From: Allomuricauda sp.
GTDB lineage: Bacteria > Bacteroidota > Bacteroidia > Flavobacteriales > Flavobacteriaceae
Direction of reading: 5' to 3'
Assembly: GCF_028280385.1 (NCBI RefSeq)
Contig: NZ_JANQLX010000017.1
Coordinates: 1 to 64,000 of the forward strand
Length of the DNA: 64,000 nucleotides
A model generated the notes under the pieces. It saw only the letters and a program-made list of their open reading frames with translations, was not told the origin of the DNA and made no database searches. The translations under genes were made by a program, and so were the position numbers. This document shows positions 27,477 through 36,628 of this stretch, in pieces; positions within the stretch are counted from its first letter, which is position 1; each line of letters opens with the position of its first letter.

Positions 27477-28025
27477 TTGCTTTTTTGTGGTTCCTCCGGT
27501 GCCATTGATGTACTGGAACAGCTGTTAATCGATATAAAGGAAACCGACAAGATTGCAGCAGTGGTGGTATTGCACAGAAAAGTGGATGTGCGGGACCATC
27601 TGGCCCAATATCTGAACAATAAAACCCAAATGAAGGTAAGTACCATGGAACATGGACAAAAAATGGAAGCTGGAAACGTTTATCTGGTGCCTGCCGGATA
27701 TCACTGTATCCTGGAAAAGAACATGACCCTAAGCCTCGACCTCAGCGAGAAGGTGATGTTTTCCAGACCATCCGCCGATGTTTCCCTAGAATCCTTTTCA
27801 TATCATCTAAAAGACAAATTGGTAGCTGTTATCGCAAGTGGGGCCAATGCTGATGGGGCCAATGGTGTGAAATGGGTGAAAAAAAGGGGCGGTACGGTCA
27901 TCATCCAAGATCCTGAAGAGGCCTTTGCCAAATCCATGCCGTGCGCTGCGATCAAAGCCTTGGACAAAGTTGACCAGATAACCACAAGTAAAAAGATGTA
28001 TACCACAGTAGAAAAATATTTTTAA
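27477..28025 (+). CDS. CheB-type methylesterase catalytic domain without receiver
   Basis: About 182 residues, equivalent to the C-terminal catalytic half of CheB only. The triad is visible: Ser7 in GSSGA, His33 in VVLHRK and Asp126 in GANADGANG. It would remove methyl esters placed by the CheR encoded just upstream or deamidate glutamines. The start is uncertain: the frame has only a TTG at 27477 as a standard start, very close to the first beta strand; the open frame extends back to about 27453 (IEHIKSRV), so an ATT start there is possible. The missing receiver domain means it is not controlled by phosphorylation in cis. Confidence 0.88.
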   Translation: MLFCGSSGAIDVLEQLLIDIKETDKIAAVVVLHRKVDVRDHLAQYLNNKTQMKVSTMEHGQKMEAGNVYLVPAGYHCILEKNMTLSLDLSEKVMFSRPSADVSLESFSYHLKDKLVAVIASGANADGANGVKWVKKRGGTVIIQDPEEAFAKSMPCAAIKALDKVDQITTSKKMYTTVEKYF

Positions 28026-28026
28026 G

Positions 28027-29574
28027 ATGGACAAAGCCAAAATCTTAATTGTTGACGATCTTGTAGAGAACCTATACTCCTTGGAACAGATCATAGAAAA
28101 GGAAGATCGGGAAATCATCTCCGCCTCCAGTGGAAACGAAGCCCTAAAGCTTGCCAGACAGCATGAATTTGCATTGGTCATTACGGATGTTCAAATGCCA
28201 GAAATGAATGGTTTCGAATTCGTGGAAATCTTTAGGAGCAAAAAAGAAAACCAACACGTTCCCGTCATTTTTGCCACTGCGATCAACAAGGAGAAAAAAT
28301 ATGTGATAAAGGGGTATTCAGAAGGTGCCGTTGACTATCTCTACAAACCTTTAGATCCCAATATCGTCTCTGCCAAAGTGGATATTTTTGTTACCCTCTA
28401 CAACCAGAAAAGGGCGTTGGAGGTCCAAAACCACGAATTAGCAGCATTGAACAACCTCAAAAATAAATTTTTGGGAATGGCCGCCCATGACATCAGAAAC
28501 CCATTATCCATCATAGAATTCCATTCCAAATCGTTGCTCACCGAGCTAAAGCCGGTTTTGGATGACCCGGCCAAGGTCCAGGAGCTGGAGAATATAGTCG
28601 TATCCACCAATTTTGCCCAAAATCTGGTGAACGATTTTCTGGATATCAGTAAAATGGAATCGGAAAACATTGATTTGGCGGAAGAAATGGTGGATGTCCG
28701 GTGTTTTTTAGAGACCAACCTTAGATTCAACCAAGTGTTTGCCGATAAAAAGAAGATAAAATTGATTGGGGATTTGGATGTGGAAGATTTGGAGACCGCA
28801 TTTGATAAAAACAAAATGAACCAGGTACTCAACAATCTCATCTCCAATGCCATTAAATTCTCACACGAAGGCACTTCCATTCGGTTAATGGCGCAACAAA
28901 AAAAGGGTAGACTGGTGATTTCCATACAGGACGAGGGACAAGGTATCCCAGAAAATGAAATTGAGCGTTTGTTCGACCCATTTGCCAAAACCTCCGTAAA
29001 ATCAACCGCTGGGGAAAAGAGTACCGGACTGGGATTGATGATTGTAAAGAAAATTGTAAAAGCACATAATGCCTTTATCACGGTTAGTAGCAAGGTGGGC
29101 GTTGGAACCTGTTTTTCATTGGAATTGCCCATCAAGAAGATAACACCGGAGACATCAACGGATACTTCAGGTGCCGAACGCAATCCACAACTGGACGATT
29201 CCTTTAAGATTGTAGTGGTAGATGACGATATTCTCATGCGCACCTTAACAGAAATGGTATTCAGTAAGATTGGGGGAAACATTACCATGCTGGAAGACGG
29301 GGCATCTTTTTTGGAACAGGTAGATACTTTAAACCCGGACCTGGTGTTTACCGATATCAATATGCCTGGAATCAATGGCTATGATCTTGTGAAGGAAATA
29401 AGGAGCAAAGGAATAGACATCCCCATTTTTGGCTTGACCGGTTTTGTCAATGAGGAGGTGCAGACACTTTCCAAACAATCGGGCATGGACGGCATTTATG
29501 AAAAACCCCCGGTGGAAAACATCCTAAAACATTTGATATCACAGATTCACGAAGACCGCGTAGCAGCTACTTAG
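28027..29574 (+). CDS. Response regulator-histidine kinase-response regulator hybrid
   Basis: A 515-residue cytoplasmic protein with a receiver domain (about 1-120; DVQMPEMNG holds the phospho-acceptor Asp), a HisKA domain with H154 (AAHDIRNPLS), an HATPase domain ending in STGLGLMIVKK, and a second receiver (about 393-510; DINMPGING). It lacks an output DNA-binding domain. It starts 1 bp after the CheB stop, so it belongs to the same operon. Together with the giant hybrid kinase it forms a phosphorelay in which this protein may receive phosphate through its N-terminal receiver; the final target is not encoded here. Confidence 0.93.
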   Translation: MDKAKILIVDDLVENLYSLEQIIEKEDREIISASSGNEALKLARQHEFALVITDVQMPEMNGFEFVEIFRSKKENQHVPVIFATAINKEKKYVIKGYSEGAVDYLYKPLDPNIVSAKVDIFVTLYNQKRALEVQNHELAALNNLKNKFLGMAAHDIRNPLSIIEFHSKSLLTELKPVLDDPAKVQELENIVVSTNFAQNLVNDFLDISKMESENIDLAEEMVDVRCFLETNLRFNQVFADKKKIKLIGDLDVEDLETAFDKNKMNQVLNNLISNAIKFSHEGTSIRLMAQQKKGRLVISIQDEGQGIPENEIERLFDPFAKTSVKSTAGEKSTGLGLMIVKKIVKAHNAFITVSSKVGVGTCFSLELPIKKITPETSTDTSGAERNPQLDDSFKIVVVDDDILMRTLTEMVFSKIGGNITMLEDGASFLEQVDTLNPDLVFTDINMPGINGYDLVKEIRSKGIDIPIFGLTGFVNEEVQTLSKQSGMDGIYEKPPVENILKHLISQIHEDRVAAT

Positions 29575-29715
29575 ATTACTTCCCGCTGTATTCACATTTG
29601 GGTAGTAATTCTTCTTTTGATTATCCACTTTTTTTGTGAAATTTGATGGGGGTAGTTCCATTGGTAGCTATTGGAGTGGCTTTCCATGCAATGCCCAAAA
29701 ACCAACCATGTCTTT

Positions 29716-30660
29716 ATGAGCAAAAAAATAGTGTGGGTCGCTTTATGCTTTATATGCATTTTAGGATGTAGGCAGCAGGAAAAAGAAATCTACCTGTTTT
29801 CCTATTTTAAGGGAAATGGCGAAGATGGACTGCATTTGGCCTCCAGCATTGATGGCTACCACTGGGAAGCACTCAACAACGGGAAATCTTTCCTTAAACC
29901 CAAGGTGGGCGGGGATAAACTTATGAGGGACCCCTGTATCATAAAAGGGGGTGACGCTAAATTCCATATGGTCTGGACCGTAAGTTGGAACGAAAAAGGA
30001 ATTGGCTATGCCAACTCGGCGGACTTGATCCATTGGTCCGAACAAAAATACATCCCGGTAATGCACCATGAGCCCAATGCTAGAAACTGTTGGGCGCCAG
30101 AATTGTTTTATGATGAGGACTCTGCAACTTACCTAATTTTGTGGGCAACAACCATCCCGGGCAGATTTCCTGAAACCGATTCCTTTGGGGATAATGGCTA
30201 TAACCATAGAATGTACTTTACCACCACAAAGGATTTTGAAACCTATACTGAAACCCAACTGTTTTATGACGAAGGTTTTAACGTAATCGACGCTCATATC
30301 CAAAAAGTGCAGGACCGCTATGTCATGTTCCTTAAGGATGAAACTTTGCTGCCAGAAGCTCAGAAAAATATAAGAATAGCGTCAAGCACCCATTTGCTAA
30401 AGGGTTATTCCAAGCCCACGGATGCCATCAGCGACAATTGGGTGGAAGGCCCCACTGCAGCCCATATCAATGGGAATTGGATCGTCTATTTTGACCGATA
30501 TACCCAACAACGGATGGGAGCTATTAAATCCCATGACCTCGTCAACTGGATGGATATCACAGATCAGATTCATTTCCCTGAGGGCACCAGGCATGGAACC
30601 ATCTTGAAAGTAGATGAAAAAGTTTTGGAACAAATAAAGACCAAATCTTCAGCTGAATAA
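29716..30660 (+). CDS. Glycoside hydrolase family 43-like lipoprotein
   Basis: About 314 residues from ATG 29716, which begins a lipoprotein signal (MSKKIVWVALCFICILGC). The rest is a five-bladed beta-propeller of GH43/GH62/GH117 type: LRDPCIIKGG-like segment LMRDPCI, HMVWTVSWNEKGIGYANS, CWAPELFYDEDSATYLILWA, and EGPTAAHINGNWIVYFDRY. The Asp of RDP and Glu of APE and EGPT occupy the usual positions of the catalytic acids. Substrates in the family are arabinose-, xylose- or galactan-containing glycans; the specificity here cannot be read. The upstream start at 29671 would spoil the signal peptide. A CBM9-like gene follows. Confidence 0.85.
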   Translation: MSKKIVWVALCFICILGCRQQEKEIYLFSYFKGNGEDGLHLASSIDGYHWEALNNGKSFLKPKVGGDKLMRDPCIIKGGDAKFHMVWTVSWNEKGIGYANSADLIHWSEQKYIPVMHHEPNARNCWAPELFYDEDSATYLILWATTIPGRFPETDSFGDNGYNHRMYFTTTKDFETYTETQLFYDEGFNVIDAHIQKVQDRYVMFLKDETLLPEAQKNIRIASSTHLLKGYSKPTDAISDNWVEGPTAAHINGNWIVYFDRYTQQRMGAIKSHDLVNWMDITDQIHFPEGTRHGTILKVDEKVLEQIKTKSSAE

Positions 30661-30778
30661 TACATAAAGCCGGTTGCTTCCCAAATGACCCATAACAATC
30701 TGTGTAATTTTTACAAGGTTCTAAAGTCTTTTTCCGTACCTTGAGGAACAAAGTGTTCATTTCCAAAAACCTCCAAGT

Positions 30779-31528
30779 TTGTTCGTCAATAAAAAAGAAT
30801 GTCAAATAAGGGGTAATCCTTATCGCCGGATTGCCAGAAATGTTGTCTACTGTATTATCCTGTCCCTACCAATCTGTATTTCCTGTAAACAAAAAGTGAA
30901 TGCGGATAACAAGGAACCCACTTCAAAACTGGCAATTCAAGAGACTGCCATGGAATCCATAGCAATTGATGCGGCATTGGAAGATTGGGAGCAATACAAT
31001 TACCTTCATGGCCTTATGGACCCTTGGAAACTCAAAGCAAAGGATGACACCCATTTCGATTTTACAACAACTCCCAAATATTTCTACTTCTATTTTAAAG
31101 CGAAGGATACCACCCCAACCAAAATCATTGATTATGTGAACGAACGTTCCCTGTTGTACCAGGACAGGGTGGAATTGTTTTTCTCATCCACAAAAGAATT
31201 GGACGAGTATTATGGAGCGGAAATCACGCCCCAGGGCAAAGTGCTTGATTTTAAGGCCCATTTCCCTAGAGATATTGACCATTCATGGAATTTTCAGACC
31301 TTGGACTTTGCTTCCAAAAACACTGATGATGGCTATATTGTGGAGGGGCGTATTTCACGGAAAGAACTGCTTTCCTTTGGGATAGTGAATTCACTTTATA
31401 TGGGAATATTCCGTGCCGATTTTCACGGTGGCAGAAAAGTGAATTGGCACACCAGGACCCTTCCAGATTCGCCAAAAGCGGATTTCCATATCCCGTCAGC
31501 ATTTGAAAAGACTGTATTTAGGCAGTGA
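30779..31528 (+). CDS. CBM9-like domain lipoprotein (sugar-binding)
   Basis: About 249 residues. The N-terminus RRIARNVVYCIILSLPICISC is a lipoprotein signal. The domain after it starts with IAIDAALEDWEQYN and contains FYFKAKDTT, DRVELFFSS, YYGAEITPQGKVLDFKA and RISRKEL, the strand pattern of family 9 carbohydrate-binding modules. The start is uncertain: no in-frame ATG precedes the signal, and TTG 30779 is the only standard start. It follows the GH43-like gene by about 120 bp on the same strand and the two may act on the same surface glycan. Confidence 0.78.
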   Translation: MFVNKKECQIRGNPYRRIARNVVYCIILSLPICISCKQKVNADNKEPTSKLAIQETAMESIAIDAALEDWEQYNYLHGLMDPWKLKAKDDTHFDFTTTPKYFYFYFKAKDTTPTKIIDYVNERSLLYQDRVELFFSSTKELDEYYGAEITPQGKVLDFKAHFPRDIDHSWNFQTLDFASKNTDDGYIVEGRISRKELLSFGIVNSLYMGIFRADFHGGRKVNWHTRTLPDSPKADFHIPSAFEKTVFRQ

Positions 31529-31594
31529 CTTATTTTACCTGATTTCGGTTAAATGATTCCCATTTCACTGATTTGTCATAAACGGTAACACGGT

Positions 31595-31625
31595 TTTGTT
31601 ATCCAATAAATTGGTTCCATCTTTG
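31595..31625 (+). promoter_or_regulatory. Predicted promoter of the mod operon
   Basis: TTTG (31595-31598), 19 bp spacer, CATCTTTG (31618-31625): a full -33 and a -7 element matching TAnnTTTG in seven of eight positions. Transcription should begin near 31632, which favours the ATG at 31641 over that at 31632 as the modA start. Confidence 0.55.
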
Positions 31626-31640
31626 AGGGAAATGGTGCGA

Positions 31641-32402
31641 ATGACCAAAAACCTAAGCTCGTTGCTCGCTTTTAGCAGCCTCCTTCTTTCTTGTCTTCCG
31701 ACAGGGAATGGGAACAACCTTACTATTGCCGTTTCGGCCAATGTGCAATTCTCCGTAGAGGAAATTGCCGAGCAATTTAAGGAGACTACCGGCATTTCTT
31801 GTAACCTGGTCATAGGGTCATCTGGCAAGCTAACAGCACAAATAATGGAAGGTGCACCTTATCACCTGTTCCTTTCCGCGGATATGAAATATCCGGAAAC
31901 CCTGCATCAAAATGGACGTGCCATTAACCGCCCAAAAGTATACGCCTATGGAAATTTAGTGCTGTATACGCAGGATTCCATCCTAACACCTAGCCTGGAG
32001 GTACTGACCCAAGATAAGGTGACCCATATAGCAATGGCCAATCCAAAAATAGCTCCTTATGGAATAGCAGCGGAACAAGTGTTGCAACACTATGGCATCC
32101 TAAATTCGGTGAAAGATAAATTGGTGTTTGGAGAGAACATTTCACAAACCAACCAATTTGTTGCGACGGGTGCTGCACAAATTGGAATTACAGCGAAATC
32201 CACTGTCCTATCTCCCAATCTAATCCATAACGGCCATTGGCAGGGATTGGACCCAAGCAGCTACGAAAGCATTAAGCAAGGTATCGTTGTGCTCAAACAA
32301 AACAAGGAAACTGCAGCGGATGCCCTGCGGTTCCATGACTTTATTTTTTCGGACAAAGCCCAAGAAATTTTAAAGAAATACGGATATTCGATAGATGAAT
32401 AG
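31641..32402 (+). CDS. modA: Molybdate/tungstate ABC transporter, substrate-binding lipoprotein ModA
   Basis: About 253 residues from ATG 31641, giving a lipoprotein signal (MTKNLSSLLAFSSLLLSC). The mature part opens with LTIAVSANVQFSVEEIAEQF and has VIGSSGKLTAQI, HLFLSADMKYPE, AYGNLVLYT and ANPKIAPYGIAAEQVL, all typical of ModA; the SAN and GSSGK segments hold oxyanion ligands. It captures molybdate or tungstate outside the inner membrane for the ModBC permease. The frame is also open with ATG 31632 and TTG 31596. It overlaps the next gene by 8 bp at the head of a four-gene operon. Confidence 0.93.
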   Translation: MTKNLSSLLAFSSLLLSCLPTGNGNNLTIAVSANVQFSVEEIAEQFKETTGISCNLVIGSSGKLTAQIMEGAPYHLFLSADMKYPETLHQNGRAINRPKVYAYGNLVLYTQDSILTPSLEVLTQDKVTHIAMANPKIAPYGIAAEQVLQHYGILNSVKDKLVFGENISQTNQFVATGAAQIGITAKSTVLSPNLIHNGHWQGLDPSSYESIKQGIVVLKQNKETAADALRFHDFIFSDKAQEILKKYGYSIDE

Positions 32403-32799
32403 ATTGCGCGGAACCATCTCCAATATTGAAGTGAATGGAAACTTATCCCTGGTTACCGTGCACTTACAACCACCATTGACCTTAAAGACCATTGTGGTAG
32501 AAACCCCGAAAACCGCAGCCTATCTTCAAATTGAAAATGAAATTGATTTGTTGTTTAAGGAGACCGAGGTGGTCCTGGGTACAGCGGAATCTCCAAACAT
32601 CAGCCTACAAAACCGAATTTCTGGAACTATAAGGGAAGTGGAGCAGGGTCAATTGCTGAGCAAGGTGCTTTTGGAGACCAAATGGGGTGGGATATCCTCC
32701 ATAATTAGCAGTAATGCGGTGAGGCAATTGGGACTTTCCAAGGGTATGAACGCCACGGCCTTCATCAAACTAAATGAAATTATGCTGTCCAATACATGA
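32395..32799 (+). CDS. Di-TOBE (molbindin-like) protein of the mod operon
   Basis: A 134-residue protein made of two TOBE/Mop-like repeats: residues about 1-65 (MNRLRGTISNIEVNGNLS) and 70-130 (NRISGTIREVEQGQLLSKV, followed by LGLSKGMNATAFIKLNEIML). Such domains bind molybdate or tungstate at subunit interfaces. As a free cytoplasmic protein it may store the oxyanion or control the permease. It overlaps modA by 8 bp and modB by 4 bp (ATGA), so translation is coupled. Confidence 0.85.
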   Translation: MNRLRGTISNIEVNGNLSLVTVHLQPPLTLKTIVVETPKTAAYLQIENEIDLLFKETEVVLGTAESPNISLQNRISGTIREVEQGQLLSKVLLETKWGGISSIISSNAVRQLGLSKGMNATAFIKLNEIMLSNT

Positions 32800-33467
32800 G
32801 CTGGGAACCCTTGATATTGACCTTTAAATTGGCCCTGGTGACCACCTTGATCCTATTTGTGGTCTCCCTCCCCCTTGCCCATTGGCTTGCCTATTCAAAA
32901 TCCAGGATAAAACCCGTCATTGAAACATTGGTCAGCATGCCTTTGGTATTGCCCCCAACCGTACTGGGGTTTTACTTTTTGATTGCCTTCAGTCCAAACA
33001 ACTCCTTTGGCGAATGGCTTCAGGAAGTTGTGGGTGTTCAATTGGTTTTTTCATTTCCTGGTCTGGTTTTGGCTTCCTTGATCTACAGTCTTCCCTTTAT
33101 GGTTCATCCCATACAATCAGGACTGGCAGGAGTTCCTGGTTCCCTTAGGGATGCCGCATTTGTAATGGGCAAATCCAGGTTTCAGACCCTTATCAAGGTG
33201 CTTTTGCCCACTATTAAACCCTCCTTGCTTACCGGTTTGGTCCTCTCCTTTGCCCATACAGTGGGCGAGTTTGGGGTAGTGTTGATGATCGGTGGAAACA
33301 TTCCCGGGAAAACCAAGGTTGCCTCCATTGCCATTTATGATGAGGTGGAAGCTTTAAACTATGGAACTGCTAATTTTTATTCCTTGATCCTATTCGGATG
33401 TACCTTTTTTATTTTGTTGATGGTGTATCTGATTAACGGGGGATACCTTAAAAAGTTGGGGAGATGA
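32796..33467 (+). CDS. modB: Molybdate/tungstate ABC transporter permease ModB
   Basis: A 223-residue inner-membrane permease with five to six helices. The signature TLVSMPLVLPPTVLGFYFL and the coupling-helix segment DAAFVMGKSRFQTLIKVLLP (EAA loop) are diagnostic for ModB, as is LVLSFAHTVGEFGVVLMIGG. It forms the channel for oxyanion import with ModC. It overlaps modC by 4 bp (ATGA). Confidence 0.95.
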   Translation: MSWEPLILTFKLALVTTLILFVVSLPLAHWLAYSKSRIKPVIETLVSMPLVLPPTVLGFYFLIAFSPNNSFGEWLQEVVGVQLVFSFPGLVLASLIYSLPFMVHPIQSGLAGVPGSLRDAAFVMGKSRFQTLIKVLLPTIKPSLLTGLVLSFAHTVGEFGVVLMIGGNIPGKTKVASIAIYDEVEALNYGTANFYSLILFGCTFFILLMVYLINGGYLKKLGR

Positions 33468-34339
33468 TGCAAATCCGGATACAGAAAAATTTGGAGGGAC
33501 CTAGCGGTCCTATGCTGTTGGATTTGGACCTGAACATTGAAAAAGGTCAGTTTCTTACCCTTTACGGACCATCCGGAGCAGGCAAAACATCCACGTTGCA
33601 AATGATTTCCGGTTTGATGCGTCCGGACCATGGCACTATATATTTTGATGGGCAACCATGGGTGGACATCTCCAAAAACATCCATATAAAACCCCAGTTG
33701 AGAAAGGTAGGATATGTATTTCAGGACTATGCCCTCTTTCCAAATATGACGGTTAAACAAAATCTTGTATTTGCCCTTTCCAAAAACAGCAGTTCCAAAT
33801 CCATAATGGATATCATGGATATTATGGAAATTGGCAACCTACAGTCCAGAAAGCCCGACACCCTATCCGGCGGACAACGGCAGCGTGTTGCCATAGCAAG
33901 GGCCCTGGTACAACAGCCCCAGCTGTTGCTTTTGGACGAGCCCTTTGCAGCATTGGATCTAAAAATTAGACTTCGGTTGCAGGATTATCTTGGTGAAGTA
34001 CACCGTACTTATGGACTTACCACGATTTTGATCAGTCATGATATTGGGGAAATCCACAAACTTTCAAACCGGGTGGTCAGCTTGGAACAAGGGAAAATTG
34101 CGAAGCAAGGCACCCCAAGTGAGGTGTTTGTTGGTCACAACCTGAGTGGAAAGTTTAAGTTTAAGGGCGAAGTGCTCCACATTGAGAAAAACGAAGTGGT
34201 ATACATCGTTTCGGTATTGATCCATAACGAGGTGGTCAAAGTAATCGCGCAGGGTTCAGAAATTGAAAATCTCGAAATTGGTGATGCCGTAATGGTAGCC
34301 TCAAAAGCCTTCAATCCCATTATTTACAAAATTCAATAG
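33464..34339 (+). CDS. modC: Molybdate/tungstate ABC transporter ATPase ModC
   Basis: A 291-residue ABC ATPase: Walker A GPSGAGKTS, Q-loop YVFQDYALFPNMTV, signature LSGGQRQR, Walker B LLLDEPFAALD and switch His in ILISHD. After the ATPase domain (about 1-225) a single TOBE-like segment follows (LHIEKNEVVYIVSVL to the end), shorter than the double TOBE of many ModC proteins, which the separate di-TOBE protein of this operon may complement. It energises oxyanion import and ends the operon; a bidirectional terminator lies about 80 bp downstream. Confidence 0.94.
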   Translation: MMQIRIQKNLEGPSGPMLLDLDLNIEKGQFLTLYGPSGAGKTSTLQMISGLMRPDHGTIYFDGQPWVDISKNIHIKPQLRKVGYVFQDYALFPNMTVKQNLVFALSKNSSSKSIMDIMDIMEIGNLQSRKPDTLSGGQRQRVAIARALVQQPQLLLLDEPFAALDLKIRLRLQDYLGEVHRTYGLTTILISHDIGEIHKLSNRVVSLEQGKIAKQGTPSEVFVGHNLSGKFKFKGEVLHIEKNEVVYIVSVLIHNEVVKVIAQGSEIENLEIGDAVMVASKAFNPIIYKIQ

Positions 34340-34413
34340 AGGAACGTGCGCTACCATGCATTGGTTAAATTTTACCAGCAATGGCACCTGCATTGACCTA
34401 TGGCCCATTCCCA

Positions 34414-34444
34414 CAAAAAAAGCCCCTGAAACAGGGGCCTTTTG
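34414..34444. terminator. Bidirectional terminator between modC and dnaK
   Basis: GCCCCTG (34422-34428) pairs with CAGGGGC (34432-34438) around a three-base loop. On the minus strand it is followed by seven T, a strong terminator for dnaK; on the plus strand it is followed by CTTTTG, adequate for modC. Confidence 0.9.
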
Positions 34445-34488
34445 TTCTAAGGATTTGATTTCATTGAAAATGAAATCTATTGGGTCAT

Positions 34489-36399
34489 TTATTTGACCTC
34501 TTCAAAGTCTACGTCTTCCACGTTATCGCCTTCGGCTGAATCGTTGGCACTCGCATCGTCGGCAGCAGCATCAGTAGCGCCATTGGCTTGGGCTTCGGCT
34601 TGGGCCTTGTACATCTCCTCAGAGGCAACTTTCCACGCCTCATTGATTTTCTCCAACGCAGGCTCAATTACCGCAACATCCTTGGTTTCGTAAGCTTTCT
34701 TCAACTCTTCCAACGCATCTTCAATGGGTTTTTTCTTGTCGTCTGAAAGCTTATCCCCAAATTCCTTCAACTGTTTTTCGGTCTGGAAGATCATTCCATC
34801 CGCTTCATTCAGTTTGTCCGCTTTTTCCTTGGCCGCTTTATCCGCCTCCGCATTGGCTTCGGCTTCAGCTTTCATTTTTTGGATTTCCTCCTCGGTCAAT
34901 CCGGAAGAAGCTTCAATTCTGATATCCTGGGTCTTGTTCGTGGCCTTGTCCGTTGCCGATACTTTGATGATACCATTGGCATCAATATCAAAGGTCACTT
35001 CAATTTGAGGTGTACCTCTTGGCGCTGGTGGAATTCCATCCAGGTGGAATCTTCCTATGGTCTTGTTATCTGCTGCCATAGGTCTTTCTCCTTGGAGTAC
35101 ATGAATCTCAACCGAAGGTTGATTGTCAGCCGCCGTGGAGAATATTTGGGACTTTTTGGTAGGAATGGTTGTATTTGCCTCAATCAATTTGGTAAATACG
35201 CTTCCCATGGTCTCAATTCCCAATGACAATGGAGTAACATCCAACAGTAGTACATCCTTCACATCTCCGGTCAATACCCCACCTTGAATAGCGGCACCAA
35301 CGGCAACGACCTCATCAGGGTTCACCCCTTTGGATGGTTTCTTTCCGAAGAATTTTTCAACGGCCTCCTGAACAGCAGGTATACGGGTGGAACCACCCAC
35401 CAAAATAATCTCGTCTATATCGCTTTTGGAAAGACCGGCACTTTTCAATGCAGTTTCGCATGGCTCAATGGTTCTTTTTACCAAATCATCAATCAATTGC
35501 TCAAATTTGGCTCGGCTCAAGGTTCTAACCAAGTGCTTTGGTCCAGAAGCGGTAGCGGTAACATAAGGCAAATTGATTTCCGTCTGGGCAGATGCGGATA
35601 GTTCAATCTTGGCTTTTTCCGCAGCTTCACGCAAACGTTGCAATGCCATGGCATCTTCCCTCAAATCCAATCCTTCATCGCTCTTGAACTCCTCTGCCAA
35701 CCAGTCGATGATTTTTTGATCCACATCATCACCTCCCAAGTGGGTGTCCCCATCAGTGGCCAATACTTCAAAAACGCCATCTCCCAATTCCAAAATGGAT
35801 ACGTCATGGGTTCCTCCACCAAAATCAAAAACAACTATCTTTTGGTCTGTGTCTTTTTTATCAAGGCCGTACGCCAATGAAGCGGCCGTAGGCTCATTGA
35901 TGATACGTTCCACGGTCAACCCGGCAATTTCACCGGCTTCTTTGGTGGCCTGTCTTTGCGAATCGTTAAAATAAGCGGGAACAGTGATTACCGCCCTAGT
36001 CACATCCTGACCCAAATAATCCTCGGCGGTTTTCTTCATTTTCTGAAGAATCATGGCCGATAGCTCCTGAGGGGTATACAGACGCCCGTCAATATCTACA
36101 CGAGGGGTGTTATTATCTCCTTTTACAACATTATAGGGAACCCTGTCCGCTTCCTTTTGGGATTCGGAAAATTTATTCCCCATAAATCTTTTAATGGAAT
36201 AAATGGTTTTATGCGGGTTGGTAACTGCCTGTCGTTTGGCCGGGTCGCCCACTTTAATTTCACCACCTTCAACAAAGGCGATGACAGAAGGAGTGGTCCT
36301 TTTTCCTTCCGCATTGGGAATTACCACAGGCTCGTTACCCTCCATAACGGAGACGCAGGAGTTGGTCGTACCCAAGTCTATACCTATAATTTTGCTCAT
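34489..36399 (-). CDS. dnaK: Molecular chaperone DnaK (Hsp70)
   Basis: A 636-residue Hsp70 from ATG 36399, where the canonical [16 protein letters not shown] begins; the frame upstream is not conserved. Landmarks are the phosphate loops ([20 protein letters not shown]), [13 protein letters not shown], the linker [18 protein letters not shown], the substrate-binding domain, a helical lid, and an acidic C-terminus ending in [14 protein letters not shown]. It refolds and protects proteins with ATP. GrpE and DnaJ genes are not adjacent. It stands as a single gene, and I do not see a CIRCE element in the upstream 200 bp. Confidence 0.98.
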   Translation of the reverse strand: MSKIIGIDLGTTNSCVSVMEGNEPVVIPNAEGKRTTPSVIAFVEGGEIKVGDPAKRQAVTNPHKTIYSIKRFMGNKFSESQKEADRVPYNVVKGDNNTPRVDIDGRLYTPQELSAMILQKMKKTAEDYLGQDVTRAVITVPAYFNDSQRQATKEAGEIAGLTVERIINEPTAASLAYGLDKKDTDQKIVVFDFGGGTHDVSILELGDGVFEVLATDGDTHLGGDDVDQKIIDWLAEEFKSDEGLDLREDAMALQRLREAAEKAKIELSASAQTEINLPYVTATASGPKHLVRTLSRAKFEQLIDDLVKRTIEPCETALKSAGLSKSDIDEIILVGGSTRIPAVQEAVEKFFGKKPSKGVNPDEVVAVGAAIQGGVLTGDVKDVLLLDVTPLSLGIETMGSVFTKLIEANTTIPTKKSQIFSTAADNQPSVEIHVLQGERPMAADNKTIGRFHLDGIPPAPRGTPQIEVTFDIDANGIIKVSATDKATNKTQDIRIEASSGLTEEEIQKMKAEAEANAEADKAAKEKADKLNEADGMIFQTEKQLKEFGDKLSDDKKKPIEDALEELKKAYETKDVAVIEPALEKINEAWKVASEEMYKAQAEAQANGATDAAADDASANDSAEGDNVEDVDFEEVK

Positions 36400-36602
36400 T
36401 GTATTTAAAGTTATATCTGTTGTAAATTCATTTTTGTCTCGCTCTAGAGGTGACAATGATTATGCCATGCCCTAGAATATGACAAGGTGGCAGGTATTGG
36501 TCGATGGTCTTGGGTCTTTAGAAATTATTCATTGAAAAAATCAGAATCAATCTAGGAACCAAATTTAATTTGCCAGCTTCATAGACATATATGCGCTCTT
36601 CT

Positions 36603-36610
36603 TATATTTG
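36603..36610 (+). promoter_or_regulatory. Putative -7 element of sdaA
   Basis: TATATTTG matches the Bacteroidota -7 consensus TAnnTTTG exactly and lies 19 bp before the preferred GTG start. A TTTG occurs at 36569-36572 but at a spacing of 30 bp, so no good -33 element is present. Support is positional only. Confidence 0.4.
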
Positions 36611-36628
36611 GGAAAAACAATTCTGCCC

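Noticed and set aside
28398..29375. 325-codon open frame antisense to the response-regulator kinase
   Set aside because: It lies wholly opposite a well-supported kinase gene, is rich in Ser and Phe as is usual for antisense shadows here, and matches no family.
36400..36628. CIRCE heat-shock operator upstream of dnaK
   Set aside because: I looked for the TTAGCACTC-n9-GAGTGCTAA repeat and found nothing like it.
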